Assembly: GCF_009604375.1 (NCBI RefSeq)
Contig: NZ_WEGH01000006.1
Span: forward strand, 404,074-468,073
Direction: 5' to 3'
From: Actinomadura macrotermitis
GTDB taxonomy: Bacteria; Actinomycetota; Actinomycetes; Streptosporangiales; Streptosporangiaceae
Length of the DNA: 64,000 nt
Part shown: piece by piece, positions 50,458 to 58,651 of the stretch
Layout of the letters: each line of letters opens with the position of its first letter
Position numbering within the stretch: position 1 is the stretch's first letter
The notes under the pieces: generated by a model
What the model saw: the letters and a program-made list of their open reading frames with translations, nothing else
Told to the model about the DNA's origin: nothing
Databases searched by the model: none
Translations under genes and position numbers: made by a program

Positions 50458-52020
50458 GTGCGCAACACGCTGATCCTGACCAGCGCGGCCGGCGCGGCCG
50501 CCTACATCATGGTCGGGCTGCCCGCCCAGGCCGAGGCCAAGCCCGGCTCGCTCCGCCTGATGACCGGCTCGCCGAGCATCGTGCTGGAGCGCGACACCGA
50601 GGGCTCGGTCTACCTGGACCTCGGCGTCCACCTGGCCGCCGACAAGGCCCCCTTCGAGGTCCGGCTGAACCGCAAGGACTACAACAGCCGGATCGTCGCC
50701 ACCCAGATCATCCGCGACGGCGCCGCGGTGAAGAAGAGGACCCTGCCCGCCGGGCTGGTCACCGACTTCGCCGGCTTCGGCAAGATGATCCACACGACCG
50801 TCACCGACGCCAAGGGCAAGAAGGTCATCGACCGCTCCACCGACTTCTGCCCGAACGCCTACGAGGCGGGCCGGATCCGCCCCGAGGCGCCGGCGACGTC
50901 CCGGTATCCGGTCGGCTGCCCCACCAACCCCTACACGCTCGGCGGGGTGTGGGGCATCGAGGGCGGCTGGGCGGTCAACACGAACTCGAACTACTACGGC
51001 GGCCAGGTCGACAAGCTGCCGGTCGGCAAGTACACCGCCAAGGTCTCGGTCACCGCGCCGTACCAGAAGGCCCTCGGCATCGGCGGCGAGGTCAGGACCG
51101 TCAAGATCACCGTCCGGCAGGCGCAGCCCGGCACCCGGTCGGCGCAGCAGCGGGCGCAGGCCAAGCTGCCGCCGGCGACCGGGCACCTGGCGCACCGGCT
51201 GCGCTCCCAGGGCAAGGGGCAGGCGCTCGCCAAGTCCGCCCCGGCGGGGCTGGCCAAGCCGAACGCCGCGCCGCCGACCGGCGCGTCCGCGGTCCCGAAC
51301 GGCCCGAAGCCCGACCTGCGCGCGCTGCCGGCCTTCAACATCGTCGTCCAGAAGATCGCGCCGGACCCCAAGAAGCCCAAGGTGAAGAAGGAGTACCTGA
51401 CCTTCGCCGCCAACGTCTGGAACGGCGGCACCGCGCCCCTGGTCGTGGACGGCTTCCGCCGCCCCGGCAAGGAGCTGATGGACGCCTACCAGTACTTCTA
51501 CGACCAGAACGGCAAGGAGGTCGGCCACGCCCGCACCGGCGACTTCAAGTGGGACCCGCGCGTCGGGCACGTGCACTGGCACTTCCTGGACTTCGCCAAC
51601 TACAGCCTGGTGGACTCGGCCAAGAAGCAGGTCGTGCGCAGCCAGAAGGAGGCGTTCTGCCTGGCCAACACCGACGCCGTCGACTTCACGGTGCCCTACG
51701 CCAAGTGGAAGCCGGGCAACAGCGACCTCAGCACCGCCTGCGGCTTCCAGAGCTCGCTGTCGATCCGCGAGGTCCTGGACGTCGGCTCGGGCGACACCTA
51801 CGACCAGTACCTGCCGGGCCAGTCGTTCGACCTGGCGGGCATCAAGAACGGCACCTACTACATCAAGGTGCTGGCCAACCCGGTCCGCCGCCTGTACGAG
51901 TCGAACGTGAACAACAACGAGTCGTACCGGAAGATCATCATCGGCGGCACGACCGGCAAGCGCACCGTCACGGTGCCGCAGGTCGGCCTCGTCAAGGAGC
52001 AGCCGGGTCCGCGCTGGTGA
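50458..52020 (+). CDS. Secreted lysyl oxidase-like copper protein
   Basis: The 520-residue protein has an exported N-terminus (TLILTSAAGAAAYIMVGLPAQAEA), an Ig-like/linker region rich in Ala/Pro (about 215-285) and a C-terminal lysyl-oxidase domain. The copper motif GHVHWHF is at about 363-369, and YNS/Tyr residues could give a quinone cofactor. Such enzymes oxidise lysine amines and can cross-link surface proteins. GTG 50458 is the first standard start. However, GGAGG at 50425-50429 lies 7 bp before an in-frame ATC at 50437, which would give MAITRNGV and a better signal peptide. It ends at a strong hairpin. Confidence 0.87.
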   Translation: MRNTLILTSAAGAAAYIMVGLPAQAEAKPGSLRLMTGSPSIVLERDTEGSVYLDLGVHLAADKAPFEVRLNRKDYNSRIVATQIIRDGAAVKKRTLPAGLVTDFAGFGKMIHTTVTDAKGKKVIDRSTDFCPNAYEAGRIRPEAPATSRYPVGCPTNPYTLGGVWGIEGGWAVNTNSNYYGGQVDKLPVGKYTAKVSVTAPYQKALGIGGEVRTVKITVRQAQPGTRSAQQRAQAKLPPATGHLAHRLRSQGKGQALAKSAPAGLAKPNAAPPTGASAVPNGPKPDLRALPAFNIVVQKIAPDPKKPKVKKEYLTFAANVWNGGTAPLVVDGFRRPGKELMDAYQYFYDQNGKEVGHARTGDFKWDPRVGHVHWHFLDFANYSLVDSAKKQVVRSQKEAFCLANTDAVDFTVPYAKWKPGNSDLSTACGFQSSLSIREVLDVGSGDTYDQYLPGQSFDLAGIKNGTYYIKVLANPVRRLYESNVNNNESYRKIIIGGTTGKRTVTVPQVGLVKEQPGPRW

Positions 52021-52031
52021 CCCGCTGACGT

Positions 52032-52061
52032 GCGCGGCACGCCGGTCGGGGCGTGCCGCGC
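52032..52061 (+). terminator. Terminator hairpin after lysyl oxidase
   Basis: GCGCGGCACGCC (52032-52043) pairs perfectly with GGCGTGCCGCGC (52050-52061) around a 6-nt loop, starting 12 bp after the lysyl oxidase stop. A 12-bp GC stem without a T-tract fits an actinobacterial terminator. Confidence 0.8.
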
Positions 52062-52067
52062 GCCCCC

Positions 52068-52100
52068 GGCGTCAGTGCCCGCTTATAGGGCACTGGCGCC
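52068..52100. promoter_or_regulatory. 13-bp inverted repeat upstream of secreted lipase
   Basis: GGCGTCAGTGCCC (52068-52080) and GGGCACTGGCGCC (52088-52100) pair with a single G-T mismatch around GCTTATA. It follows the lysyl oxidase terminator and lies 86 bp before the lipase start. It could be a second terminator or an operator for the lipase; position does not settle this. Confidence 0.45.
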
Positions 52101-52185
52101 GGTTCTGTAGTTCAGGCACTATTACGGGCCCGCGCGGACGTGAACAGTGCGGTGTGTCGTTCCCCCACCGCCCCCGGAGCATCCC

Positions 52186-53409
52186 ATGCGTCCTGCCCCA
52201 AGAAGAGCCGCGGCGCTGCCGCTGGCCGCCGCGCTCGCGCTGACGGCGCTCGCCGCGCCCGCCCGCGCCGACGGCCCGCCCGCCGGGTCCGTGCCGCCCG
52301 ACCAGGACCCGTTCTACGCCGCGCCCGCGAACATCGGCACCTACCCGCCCGGCGCGATCGTCGCCAGCAGGAAGATCACCCCGAAGGCCGGCGACCTGGA
52401 CGGCAAGGCCGACGTCTGGCAGATCTCCTACCGCAGCAACGACTCCCACCTGGCGCCGCAGCTGGACGTCACGAGCCTGGTCGTGCCGCGCAAGGCCTGG
52501 ACGGGCACCGGCCCGCGACCGGTCGTCTCGGTGCAGGCCCCCGAGGACTCCACCGGCACCCAGTGCGCGCCCTCCTACGGCCTGTCCTCCGGCACCCTCA
52601 TCGCCGGGTGGTCCGCCCTCTGGTCGTCGTCGCTGCTCGACCGGGGCTGGGCGTTCGCGCTGCCCGACCACGAGGGGCCCAAGTCGGTGTTCATGGCCGG
52701 GCCGCAGGCCGGGCACGCCGTCCTGGACGGCATCCGCGCGGTGAAGAACTTCACCGGCGCGCCCGGCATCGGCAAGGACAACCCCTGGACCCTGAACGGC
52801 TACTCCGGCGGCGCCAACGCCACCGGCTGGGCCGCGCAGCTGCAGCCGGCCTACGCCCCCGACGTCACGCTCAAGGGCGCCGCGATGGGCGGCACCCCGG
52901 CCGACCCCGAGGCCGTGGCCCGCTCCCTGGACGGCGGCCTGTTCTCCGGCTTCGAGGCCGCCGCGGCCGCCAGCCTGGTCGCCGAGTTCCCCGAGATGGA
53001 CATCGACTCCCTGCTCAACGACACCGGCCGCAAGGCCCTCGCCGACGCCCGCGGCAAGTGCCTCACCGACCTGCTGACCAACTACGCGTTCAAGAAGCTG
53101 TCGCAGTACAGCACGGTGTCCGATCCCCTGTCGGTGCCGCGGATCAAGGCCGTCCTGAAGATCAACACCATGGGCGGCGCCGCCCCCGCCACCCCGGTCT
53201 TCAACTACCACGCCAACACCGACGAGATCGTCCCGGTCGGCCAGGCCGACCGGCTCGTCAAGGACTGGTGCGCCAAGGGCGCGACCGTCCAGACCACCCG
53301 CTCCTGGGTCGGCGAGCACGCCATGGAGATGGTCTTCAAGAGCAACGACGTGCTCACGTTCCTGAGCGACCGCTACGCCGGCAAGCCCGCCAAGAACACC
53401 TGCGCATAG
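52186..53409 (+). CDS. Secreted lipase (LIP family)
   Basis: The 407-residue secreted alpha/beta-hydrolase matches the secretory lipase (LIP) family. A signal peptide (about 1-28; AAALPLAAALALTALAAPARA) is followed by DPFYAAPANIGTYPPGAIV (about 38-56), the usual family opening. The nucleophile elbow is GYSGGA (about 192-197) and the Asp region is HANTDEIVP (about 344-352). Candidate His is GEHAME. Cys pairs occur in TQCAP, GKCLTD, WCAKG and NTCA. ATG 52186 has GGAG upstream and is preferred over the in-frame 52147 start. It probably releases fatty acids outside the cell. Confidence 0.9.
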   Translation: MRPAPRRAAALPLAAALALTALAAPARADGPPAGSVPPDQDPFYAAPANIGTYPPGAIVASRKITPKAGDLDGKADVWQISYRSNDSHLAPQLDVTSLVVPRKAWTGTGPRPVVSVQAPEDSTGTQCAPSYGLSSGTLIAGWSALWSSSLLDRGWAFALPDHEGPKSVFMAGPQAGHAVLDGIRAVKNFTGAPGIGKDNPWTLNGYSGGANATGWAAQLQPAYAPDVTLKGAAMGGTPADPEAVARSLDGGLFSGFEAAAAASLVAEFPEMDIDSLLNDTGRKALADARGKCLTDLLTNYAFKKLSQYSTVSDPLSVPRIKAVLKINTMGGAAPATPVFNYHANTDEIVPVGQADRLVKDWCAKGATVQTTRSWVGEHAMEMVFKSNDVLTFLSDRYAGKPAKNTCA

Positions 53410-53452
53410 GACGCGGCCGCGCAGCCGGACCCGCCGGCTGCGCGGCGCGCCG

Positions 53453-53911
53453 CTACAGCTCCCTCGTCATGAACACGCTGTTGCTGTCGGGCCGGTAGTC
53501 GGCGAAGGGCTCGCAGTAGACGAACCCGAACTTCTCGTACAGCTTCCTGGCGGGCAGGAAGAAGTCGGCCGCGCTGGTCTCCAGGCTCAACCGGGCGAAC
53601 CCCATGCGCTCGGCCTCGGCGATGATGTGCCCCAGCAGCAGAGAGGCGATCCCGCTGCGCTTGCGCTCCGGGGCGGTGCGCATCGACTTCAGTTCGGCAT
53701 GGCCCGCGTCCAGCCTCCTGATGGCGCCGCACCCCGCCACCTCGTCGCCGTCCAGGACCGACCAGAAGGTGACCTCGGGCCTGCGCAGCCCGTCGAGGTC
53801 GAGGGCGTGCTTGCTCTCCAGCGGGGTGATGGCCCGCATCTGCCGGACGTGCTCGTCGAGGAACGCGGCGATCCGCGGACCGGACAGGTCGTCCACAACG
53901 ATTCTCATCAT
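53453..53911 (-). CDS. GNAT N-acetyltransferase
   Basis: The 152-residue GCN5-type acetyltransferase has the acetyl-CoA pyrophosphate loop ERKRSGIASLLLGHII (Q/RxxGxG/A variant, about 82-97), the preceding strand AELKSMRT (about 72-79) and the C-terminal LYEKFGFVYCEPF (about 123-135). The YsnE-like length suggests a small-molecule or amino-acid acetyltransferase. Start at 53911, with an in-frame ATG next to it; a GGGAC purine-rich element precedes. Substrate unknown. Confidence 0.9.
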   Translation of the reverse strand: MMRIVVDDLSGPRIAAFLDEHVRQMRAITPLESKHALDLDGLRRPEVTFWSVLDGDEVAGCGAIRRLDAGHAELKSMRTAPERKRSGIASLLLGHIIAEAERMGFARLSLETSAADFFLPARKLYEKFGFVYCEPFADYRPDSNSVFMTREL

Positions 53912-54010
53912 GCCTGTCCCTTCATGAGGCCGGGACCAGGGTTCAGCATCAAAGCAAAGATCCGCAAGGCGGCCGGGCGCGGGGCCACCGCCGGCGCACG
54001 GGGAGCCCCG

Positions 54011-55078
54011 CTAGCGCAGGAGACCGCGCGCCGGGATCAGCGGCAGGTCCAGGGTGGTGAGGAGCCCCGGCGGTGCCGCGACGACGGCGGGGATCGCGTT
54101 GACCAGCCGCATCGCCGTCGCCTTCAGCCCGGCGGTGTTGTGGTCCCCGTCGGTGCCGAGCAGCTGGAGGTCGAGCGTGTACTCGGGCTCCCCGTGCACC
54201 TCGACGCGGTAGCAGCCGCGCCCGGCGGGCTGGGGCCAGTCGGGGGCGAGGTCGTCGCGCAGCCGGGTGACGTGCTCCAGCACGATGACGGGCCGTCCGT
54301 CCAGCATGCCGCTGACCTGGAACCGGAGCGCCGCGGCGGTGCCCTTGCCGATCGTCCCGGAGGCGACGGCGAAGGTGTCGGGGGCGGGCAGCCGGGTGTG
54401 GTGCTCGGTGACCTCGTCCAGCTCGACGCCGAGGCCCGCCGCGAGCTGGCGGACGACGCTGCCCCACGCCATCGTCAGGACGCCGGGCTGCAGCAGCATC
54501 GGGGTCTGGTCGAGCGGCCCGCCGAACCCCATGATGTCGAACAGGACGGTGGGCTGGTCGTAGGTGGCGTAGTTCAGGATCTCCAGGCAGCGGACCTGGT
54601 CGACGCGTTCGCTGATGCCGGTGAGGACCAGCGGGAGGACGTCGTTGGCGAAGCCGGGGTCGATGCCGTTGACGTAGATCGAGGCGCCGCCCTCGGCGGC
54701 CGCGGCGCGGACCGGGTCGGCCATCTCGGCGGGGACGACCCCGTCGGGGAACTGCAGGAACACCGGGCTGCTGGACACCACGTCGATCCCCGCCCGCAGG
54801 ATGCGGCACAGGTCCTCCAAGGCCTCCATGATGCGGACGTCGGCCATCGCGGTGTAGACGACGCAGTCGGGCCGGGTGGCCAGCAGGGCGCCCGCGTCGG
54901 TGGTGGCGGCGACGCCGAGGGCACGGCCGAGGCCCGCCAGGTCGCCGGCGTCGCGGCCGGCCTTGGCCGGGTTGGAGACCCACACGCCGGTCAGCTCCAG
55001 CTCCGGGTGCGCGTCGATCCCGGCGATCGCGTGGCGGCCGACGTTGCCGGTGCTCCACTGGACGACGCGGTAGGTCAT
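54011..55078 (-). CDS. DapB-like NAD(P)-dependent oxidoreductase
   Basis: The 355-residue protein has an N-terminal Rossmann fold (YRVVQWSTGNVGRHAIAGI, about 3-21) and the dihydrodipicolinate-reductase-like layout shared with 2,4-diaminopentanoate dehydrogenase. Other segments are SSSPVFLQFPD (about 101-111) and IYVNGIDPGFANDVLP (about 133-148). Homologues are frequent beside steroid- and lipid-catabolism genes of actinomycetes. It starts in a 4-bp overlap (ATGA) with the SDR upstream, so they form a two-gene operon. Its substrate is not predicted. Confidence 0.82.
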   Translation of the reverse strand: MTYRVVQWSTGNVGRHAIAGIDAHPELELTGVWVSNPAKAGRDAGDLAGLGRALGVAATTDAGALLATRPDCVVYTAMADVRIMEALEDLCRILRAGIDVVSSSPVFLQFPDGVVPAEMADPVRAAAAEGGASIYVNGIDPGFANDVLPLVLTGISERVDQVRCLEILNYATYDQPTVLFDIMGFGGPLDQTPMLLQPGVLTMAWGSVVRQLAAGLGVELDEVTEHHTRLPAPDTFAVASGTIGKGTAAALRFQVSGMLDGRPVIVLEHVTRLRDDLAPDWPQPAGRGCYRVEVHGEPEYTLDLQLLGTDGDHNTAGLKATAMRLVNAIPAVVAAPPGLLTTLDLPLIPARGLLR

Positions 55079-55875
55079 CGGGGTCCCTCCAGGTCGGGCA
55101 GGCCGAGGTCGAGGTTCGGGGCGTCGGTGCCGCCGTCGACGCGCAGCACGCTGCCGGTGACGTAGGCGGCGGCCGGGGAGGCCAGGTAGACGACGGCGGC
55201 GGCGACGTCCTCGGGGTCGCCGATGCGGTGGAGCGGCGTCGCGGCCTCCATCTGGGCGCGCAGCCCGTCGTCGGACATGACGATGTCCAGCGCGGACGTG
55301 GCGACCGAGCCGACGGCGATGGCGTTGACCCGGATCCGGGGCGCCAGGTCGAACGCGGCGAGCCGGGTGTAGTGGGCGAGGGCGGCCTTGGCGCTGCCGT
55401 AGGCGAGGTAGCCGCGGCCGGCGACCCGGCCCATGACGGAGGAGACGTTGACGACGGCGCCGCCGCCCGCGGCCAGCAGGTGCGGGACGGCCGCGCGGGT
55501 CAGTGCGTGGGCGTTGCCCACGTTGAACTGGAACGCGTTCTCAAGATGTGCGGGTTCGGTGTCCAGGAAGGCCCGGGGCAGCGCGCCGCCGACGTTGTTG
55601 ACCACGATGTCGAGGCGGCCGAGCGCGGCCACGGCCCGCTCCGCGAGCGCCGCGGCGGCGTCCGGATCCGACAGGTCGGCGGGCAGCGCCACCGCGCGCC
55701 GCCCGAGCTTGCCGATCCGCTCGGCGACCTCGTCCAACTGGGACTCGGTGCGCGCGCTGAGCGCGACGTCGGCGCCCGCCTCGGCCAGCGCGACCGCCGA
55801 CGCGGCGCCGATCCCGCGCCCCGCCCCGGTGACCACCGCGACCCTGCCCTCGACCCGGAACCGATCGCCGATCAT
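55075..55875 (-). CDS. Short-chain dehydrogenase/reductase
   Basis: The 266-residue classical SDR has TGAGRGIGAAS (about 16-26), NNVGGA (about 92-97), catalytic Ser in NVSSVMGR (about 143-150) and YGSAK (Tyr/Lys, about 157-161). The family C-terminus YVTGSVLRVDGGTDAP is intact. It should oxidise or reduce a hydroxy/keto group with NAD(P). It is the first gene of the operon with the DapB-like enzyme. A TNNAACNNGTTNNA motif lies 37 bp upstream of its start. Confidence 0.92.
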   Translation of the reverse strand: MIGDRFRVEGRVAVVTGAGRGIGAASAVALAEAGADVALSARTESQLDEVAERIGKLGRRAVALPADLSDPDAAAALAERAVAALGRLDIVVNNVGGALPRAFLDTEPAHLENAFQFNVGNAHALTRAAVPHLLAAGGGAVVNVSSVMGRVAGRGYLAYGSAKAALAHYTRLAAFDLAPRIRVNAIAVGSVATSALDIVMSDDGLRAQMEAATPLHRIGDPEDVAAAVVYLASPAAAYVTGSVLRVDGGTDAPNLDLGLPDLEGPR

Positions 55876-55912
55876 GGCGCCTCCTTTTGTCCCCCGTCAC
55901 GCTAACCGGAGC

Positions 55913-55926
55913 TAGAACAGGTTTCA
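55913..55926. promoter_or_regulatory. KstR-like motif upstream of SDR/DapB operon
   Basis: TAGAACAGGTTTCA fits the published KstR consensus TNNAACNNGTTNNA at every fixed position. It lies in the 62-bp gap before the SDR gene, in operator position. TetR proteins other than KstR bind similar sites, so the assignment to a sterol regulon is tentative. Confidence 0.45.
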
Positions 55927-55937
55927 ATAAGGTGGGT

Positions 55938-56369
55938 CTACGGGGTGCCGGGCGCCCACAGCCGGTCGGCGTCGCCGGCGGCGAGCCGGCCCCGGTAGAC
56001 GCCGATCTTGTGGTCGATGAGCTCCAGGTTCTTCTGCAGCGCGGCGATCTCGGCGAGCACCCGGTCGCGATGCGACTCCAGCAGCTCCAGCCGCTCGTCC
56101 TCGTTGCCCTGGCCCGCCGCGACGAGCTCGGCGTAGCGGCGGATGCCCCGGATGGGCATGCCGGTCGCCCGCAGCTTGGTGCAGATGGTGATCCACTTCA
56201 GGTCGAGCCGGTGGTAGCGGCGCCGGCCGCCGCCGGTGCGGCCGACGGGCGTGACGACCAGGCCGGCGCGTTCGTAGTAGCGCAGGGTGTGCGCGCTCAC
56301 CCCGGTGAGGCGCGCGGCCTCGGCGATGCTCACCCCCGCCTCGGGCAGTTCCCGCTTGACTTCGAGCAT
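55938..56369 (-). CDS. MerR-family regulator of adjacent DHA2 pump
   Basis: The 143-residue protein has an N-terminal winged helix (about 13-80; VSIAEAARLTGVSAHTLRYYERAGLV, RYHRLDLKWITICTKLRATGMPI) and a coiled-coil dimerisation helix (ELLESHRDRVLAEIAALQKNLELIDHKI, in part). The short C-terminus lacks a metal-site Cys cluster, suggesting an organic ligand. It is divergent from a DHA2 transporter whose promoter has the long 19-bp spacer and central palindrome on which MerR proteins act by DNA untwisting. Confidence 0.9.
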   Translation of the reverse strand: MLEVKRELPEAGVSIAEAARLTGVSAHTLRYYERAGLVVTPVGRTGGGRRRYHRLDLKWITICTKLRATGMPIRGIRRYAELVAAGQGNEDERLELLESHRDRVLAEIAALQKNLELIDHKIGVYRGRLAAGDADRLWAPGTP

Positions 56370-56386
56370 GCTCTAAATCCTAACGT
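56356..56386 (+). promoter_or_regulatory. MerR-type promoter with 19-bp spacer and central palindrome
   Basis: TTGACT (56356-56361) and TAACGT (56381-56386) are separated by 19 bp, the unusual spacing of MerR-activated promoters. The perfect palindrome GAGCATGCTC (56364-56373) lies inside the spacer and overlaps the MerR start codon. The predicted transcript starts at the transporter ATG (56394), so the mRNA should be leaderless. Confidence 0.7.
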
Positions 56387-56393
56387 TCCAGAC

Positions 56394-57845
56394 ATGCCCG
56401 AACTCAGCCCCCGCCGCCGCCTCCTGGTGCTCGCGATCTGCTGCGCCAGCATCATCGTCGTGGTGATGGACATCTCCATCGTCAACGTCGCCCTGCCCGC
56501 GATCCGCCGCGATCTGCACGCCTCGCTCTCCGGCCTGCAGTGGACGGTCGACGCCTACACCCTCGTCCTGGCGAGCCTGCTGGTGCTCGCCGGGTCCACC
56601 GCCGACCGGATCGGCCGCCGCCGCGTCTTCCAGATCGGCCTGACCGTCTTCGGACTCGGCTCACTGCTGTGCGCCCTCGCGCCGAGCATCGGCTGGCTGA
56701 TCACGGCGCGCGCGCTGCAGGCCGTCGGCGGCACGATGCTCAACCCGGTCGCCATGGCCATCGTCGCCACCACCTTCCCCGAACCGGCCGAACGGGCCCG
56801 CGCCATCGGCGTGTTCGGCTCGATGAGCGGCCTGGCGCTGGCGCTCGGCCCGATCCTCGGCGGCGTCCTGGTCGACGGCTTCGGCTGGCACGCCGTCTTC
56901 TGGGTCAACGTGCCGATCGTCGCCGTCGCGATCGGGTGCGTCGCGCTGTTCGTGCCCGAGTCCCGCGCCCCCCGGGCGCGCCGCTTCGACCCGGTGGGCC
57001 AGCTCCTGATGATCGCGGTCCTGGGCGGCGTCGTCTTCGCCATCATCGAGTCCCGGCGGCTCGGCTGGACGTCGCCGGCCATCCTCGCCCTGCTCGCCGT
57101 GGCCGTGCTCGGCCTGCTCGGCGTCCTCGTCCACCAGCCGCGCCGCGCCGACCCGCTGCTGGAGCTGCGCCTGTTCCGCAGCGTGCCGTTCAGCTCGGCG
57201 ATCGCCATGGCGCTGTTCGCCCTGTGCGGGTTCGGCGCGTTCCTGTTCATGACCACCCAGTACCTGCAGGACGTGCGCGGGCTGTCGGCGTCGGCGGCCG
57301 GGCTGTGCCTGCTCCCGGTCGGGGCGCTGGTCCTGGTGCTGTCCCCCCGCACCGGCCGCCTGGTCGGCGCGCGCGGCCCCCGGCTGCCGCTGCTGGTCGC
57401 CGGGAGCGCGCTGGCGCTCGGCGGCGGCGCGTCGCTCTGGCTCGCACCCGCCACCCCGCTGCCGGCCGTGCTCGCGGTCTACCTGCTGTTCGGCGTCTTC
57501 CTCGGCACCGTCAACCCGCCGATCACCAACACGGCCGTCTCCGGGATGCCCCGCTCGATGGCCGGGGTGGCCGCCTCGCTGGCCTCCGCCGGCCGGCAGA
57601 CCGGCACCACCCTGGGCGTCGCGATCTCCGGCACGATCGTGGGCTCGGCCCTGTCCCACGGCAGCTCGGCGTTCGTCCACGCCGAGCGCGGCGTGTGGTG
57701 GACCGTGCTCGGCCTCGGCCTCGGCGTCGTGGCCCTCGGCCTGCTCAGCACCGGGCGGTGGGCCCAGGACACCGCCACGCGGGCCGCGGCGTCGTTCGAC
57801 GAGCTGGACCACCTGCCGCCGGCCCGGGTCACGACCCGGTCCTGA
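56394..57845 (+). CDS. DHA2-type MFS drug efflux transporter
   Basis: The 483-residue, about 14-helix drug:proton antiporter is of the EmrB/QacA type. Helix 1 carries MDISIVNVALPAI (about 25-37), the loop after helix 2 GSTADRIGRRRVFQIG (about 67-82), and helix 5 LALALGPILGGVLVDGFGW (motif C, about 145-163). No ribosome-binding site precedes ATG 56394, which fits the predicted leaderless start. It is controlled by the divergent MerR gene. Its 3' end overlaps the next minus-strand gene by 17 bp. Confidence 0.92.
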   Translation: MPELSPRRRLLVLAICCASIIVVVMDISIVNVALPAIRRDLHASLSGLQWTVDAYTLVLASLLVLAGSTADRIGRRRVFQIGLTVFGLGSLLCALAPSIGWLITARALQAVGGTMLNPVAMAIVATTFPEPAERARAIGVFGSMSGLALALGPILGGVLVDGFGWHAVFWVNVPIVAVAIGCVALFVPESRAPRARRFDPVGQLLMIAVLGGVVFAIIESRRLGWTSPAILALLAVAVLGLLGVLVHQPRRADPLLELRLFRSVPFSSAIAMALFALCGFGAFLFMTTQYLQDVRGLSASAAGLCLLPVGALVLVLSPRTGRLVGARGPRLPLLVAGSALALGGGASLWLAPATPLPAVLAVYLLFGVFLGTVNPPITNTAVSGMPRSMAGVAASLASAGRQTGTTLGVAISGTIVGSALSHGSSAFVHAERGVWWTVLGLGLGVVALGLLSTGRWAQDTATRAAASFDELDHLPPARVTTRS

Positions 57846-58251
57846 TCCCCAGGTCGGCTTTGAACAGGTCGACGAGCTCGCGCCGCCGCCGGTCGGCGTC
57901 CTCGGCCGCCGCCTCGGCCGTCCCGGCGCCGGCGATCCGCGCGTGCACGTCCAGCAGCGTGCCGGTGAGCAGCCGGGCCGGGGCGGCGACCTCGCGGCCC
58001 GCCAGGATCTCGATCTCCGCCGTGGCGGCCAGGAGGGCGGCGTCCTCGGACCGCTCGCGCTGCCCGGACATCGCCTGGGCATAGCTCGCGCTGACGGCCC
58101 GCAGATACTCGGTGTAGACGCGCCGCTTGGCGTCGGCCAGGGAGTCGGCCCGCTGCCAGGCGCGCGCCCGGGCCGCCTGGAGCCGCTGGACGACCCCGCT
58201 GACCAGAACCCCGAGCAGGGTCCCGGCGATACCGACAACGACCGTGGCCAT
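57829..58251 (-). CDS. Small membrane-anchored coiled-coil protein, unknown function
   Basis: The 140-residue protein has one N-terminal membrane helix (about 3-22; VVVGIAGTLLGVLVSGVVQRL) and a charged helical cytoplasmic part (RAWQRADSLADAKRRVYTEYLRAV, in pieces) with a predicted coiled coil to residue 130. Homologue-like proteins of this size are common in actinomycetes without a known role. It overlaps the MFS gene by 17 bp in convergent orientation. It has no evident partner. Confidence 0.7.
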   Translation of the reverse strand: MATVVVGIAGTLLGVLVSGVVQRLQAARARAWQRADSLADAKRRVYTEYLRAVSASYAQAMSGQRERSEDAALLAATAEIEILAGREVAAPARLLTGTLLDVHARIAGAGTAEAAAEDADRRRRELVDLFKADLGIRTGS

Positions 58252-58284
58252 CTCCAGCCTCCACGCTACCGAAAGACACCCGGA

Positions 58285-58641
58285 TCACTTCCGCCAGAAC
58301 AGATGATGCGTCACGCCGCTCGGACCGGGCACGACCTCGAGCTGGAATCGGTCCAGGAGTTCTTCGGAGGACTCCCAGAGCCGAACTCCGGACCCGAGCT
58401 CCACCGGCGACACCGCCACATGCGTGGTGTCGACGAGGTCCGCGTCGAGGAACCGCCGGATGGTGGTGACCCCGCCGCCGAGCCGCACGTCCTTGCCCCG
58501 CGCCACTTCCCGCGCCTGCCCGAGGACCGTGGCCGGATCGCCGCCGACGAAGTGGAACGTGGTGTCGGAGAGCGTGAACGAAGGGCGCTCGTGGTGGGTC
58601 ATGACGAACACCGGGGTGAGGCCGCGTCTTCCGCCGCTGCG
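58285..58641 (-). pseudogene. 5'-truncated dihydrofolate-reductase-like (RibD C-domain) gene
   Basis: The remaining 118 codons carry the C-terminal two thirds of a RibD-type dihydrofolate reductase: TPVFVMTHHERP, TTFHFV, KDVRLGGGVTTIRRFL and PSGVTHHLFWRK. The N-terminal strand and active-site region (usually about 70-90 residues, MRKL... SLDG) are absent. Recognisable homology begins within about 12 bp of the HAD-gene stop at 58652, so a deletion appears to have joined the HAD 3' end to the middle of this gene. No start codon or ribosome-binding site is present at the junction. Confidence 0.7.
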
Positions 58642-58651
58642 CCACATCAGG

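Noticed and set aside
54876..55073. Small plus-strand ORFs antisense to the DapB-like gene
   Set aside because: No ribosome-binding site, and composition matches shadow frames.
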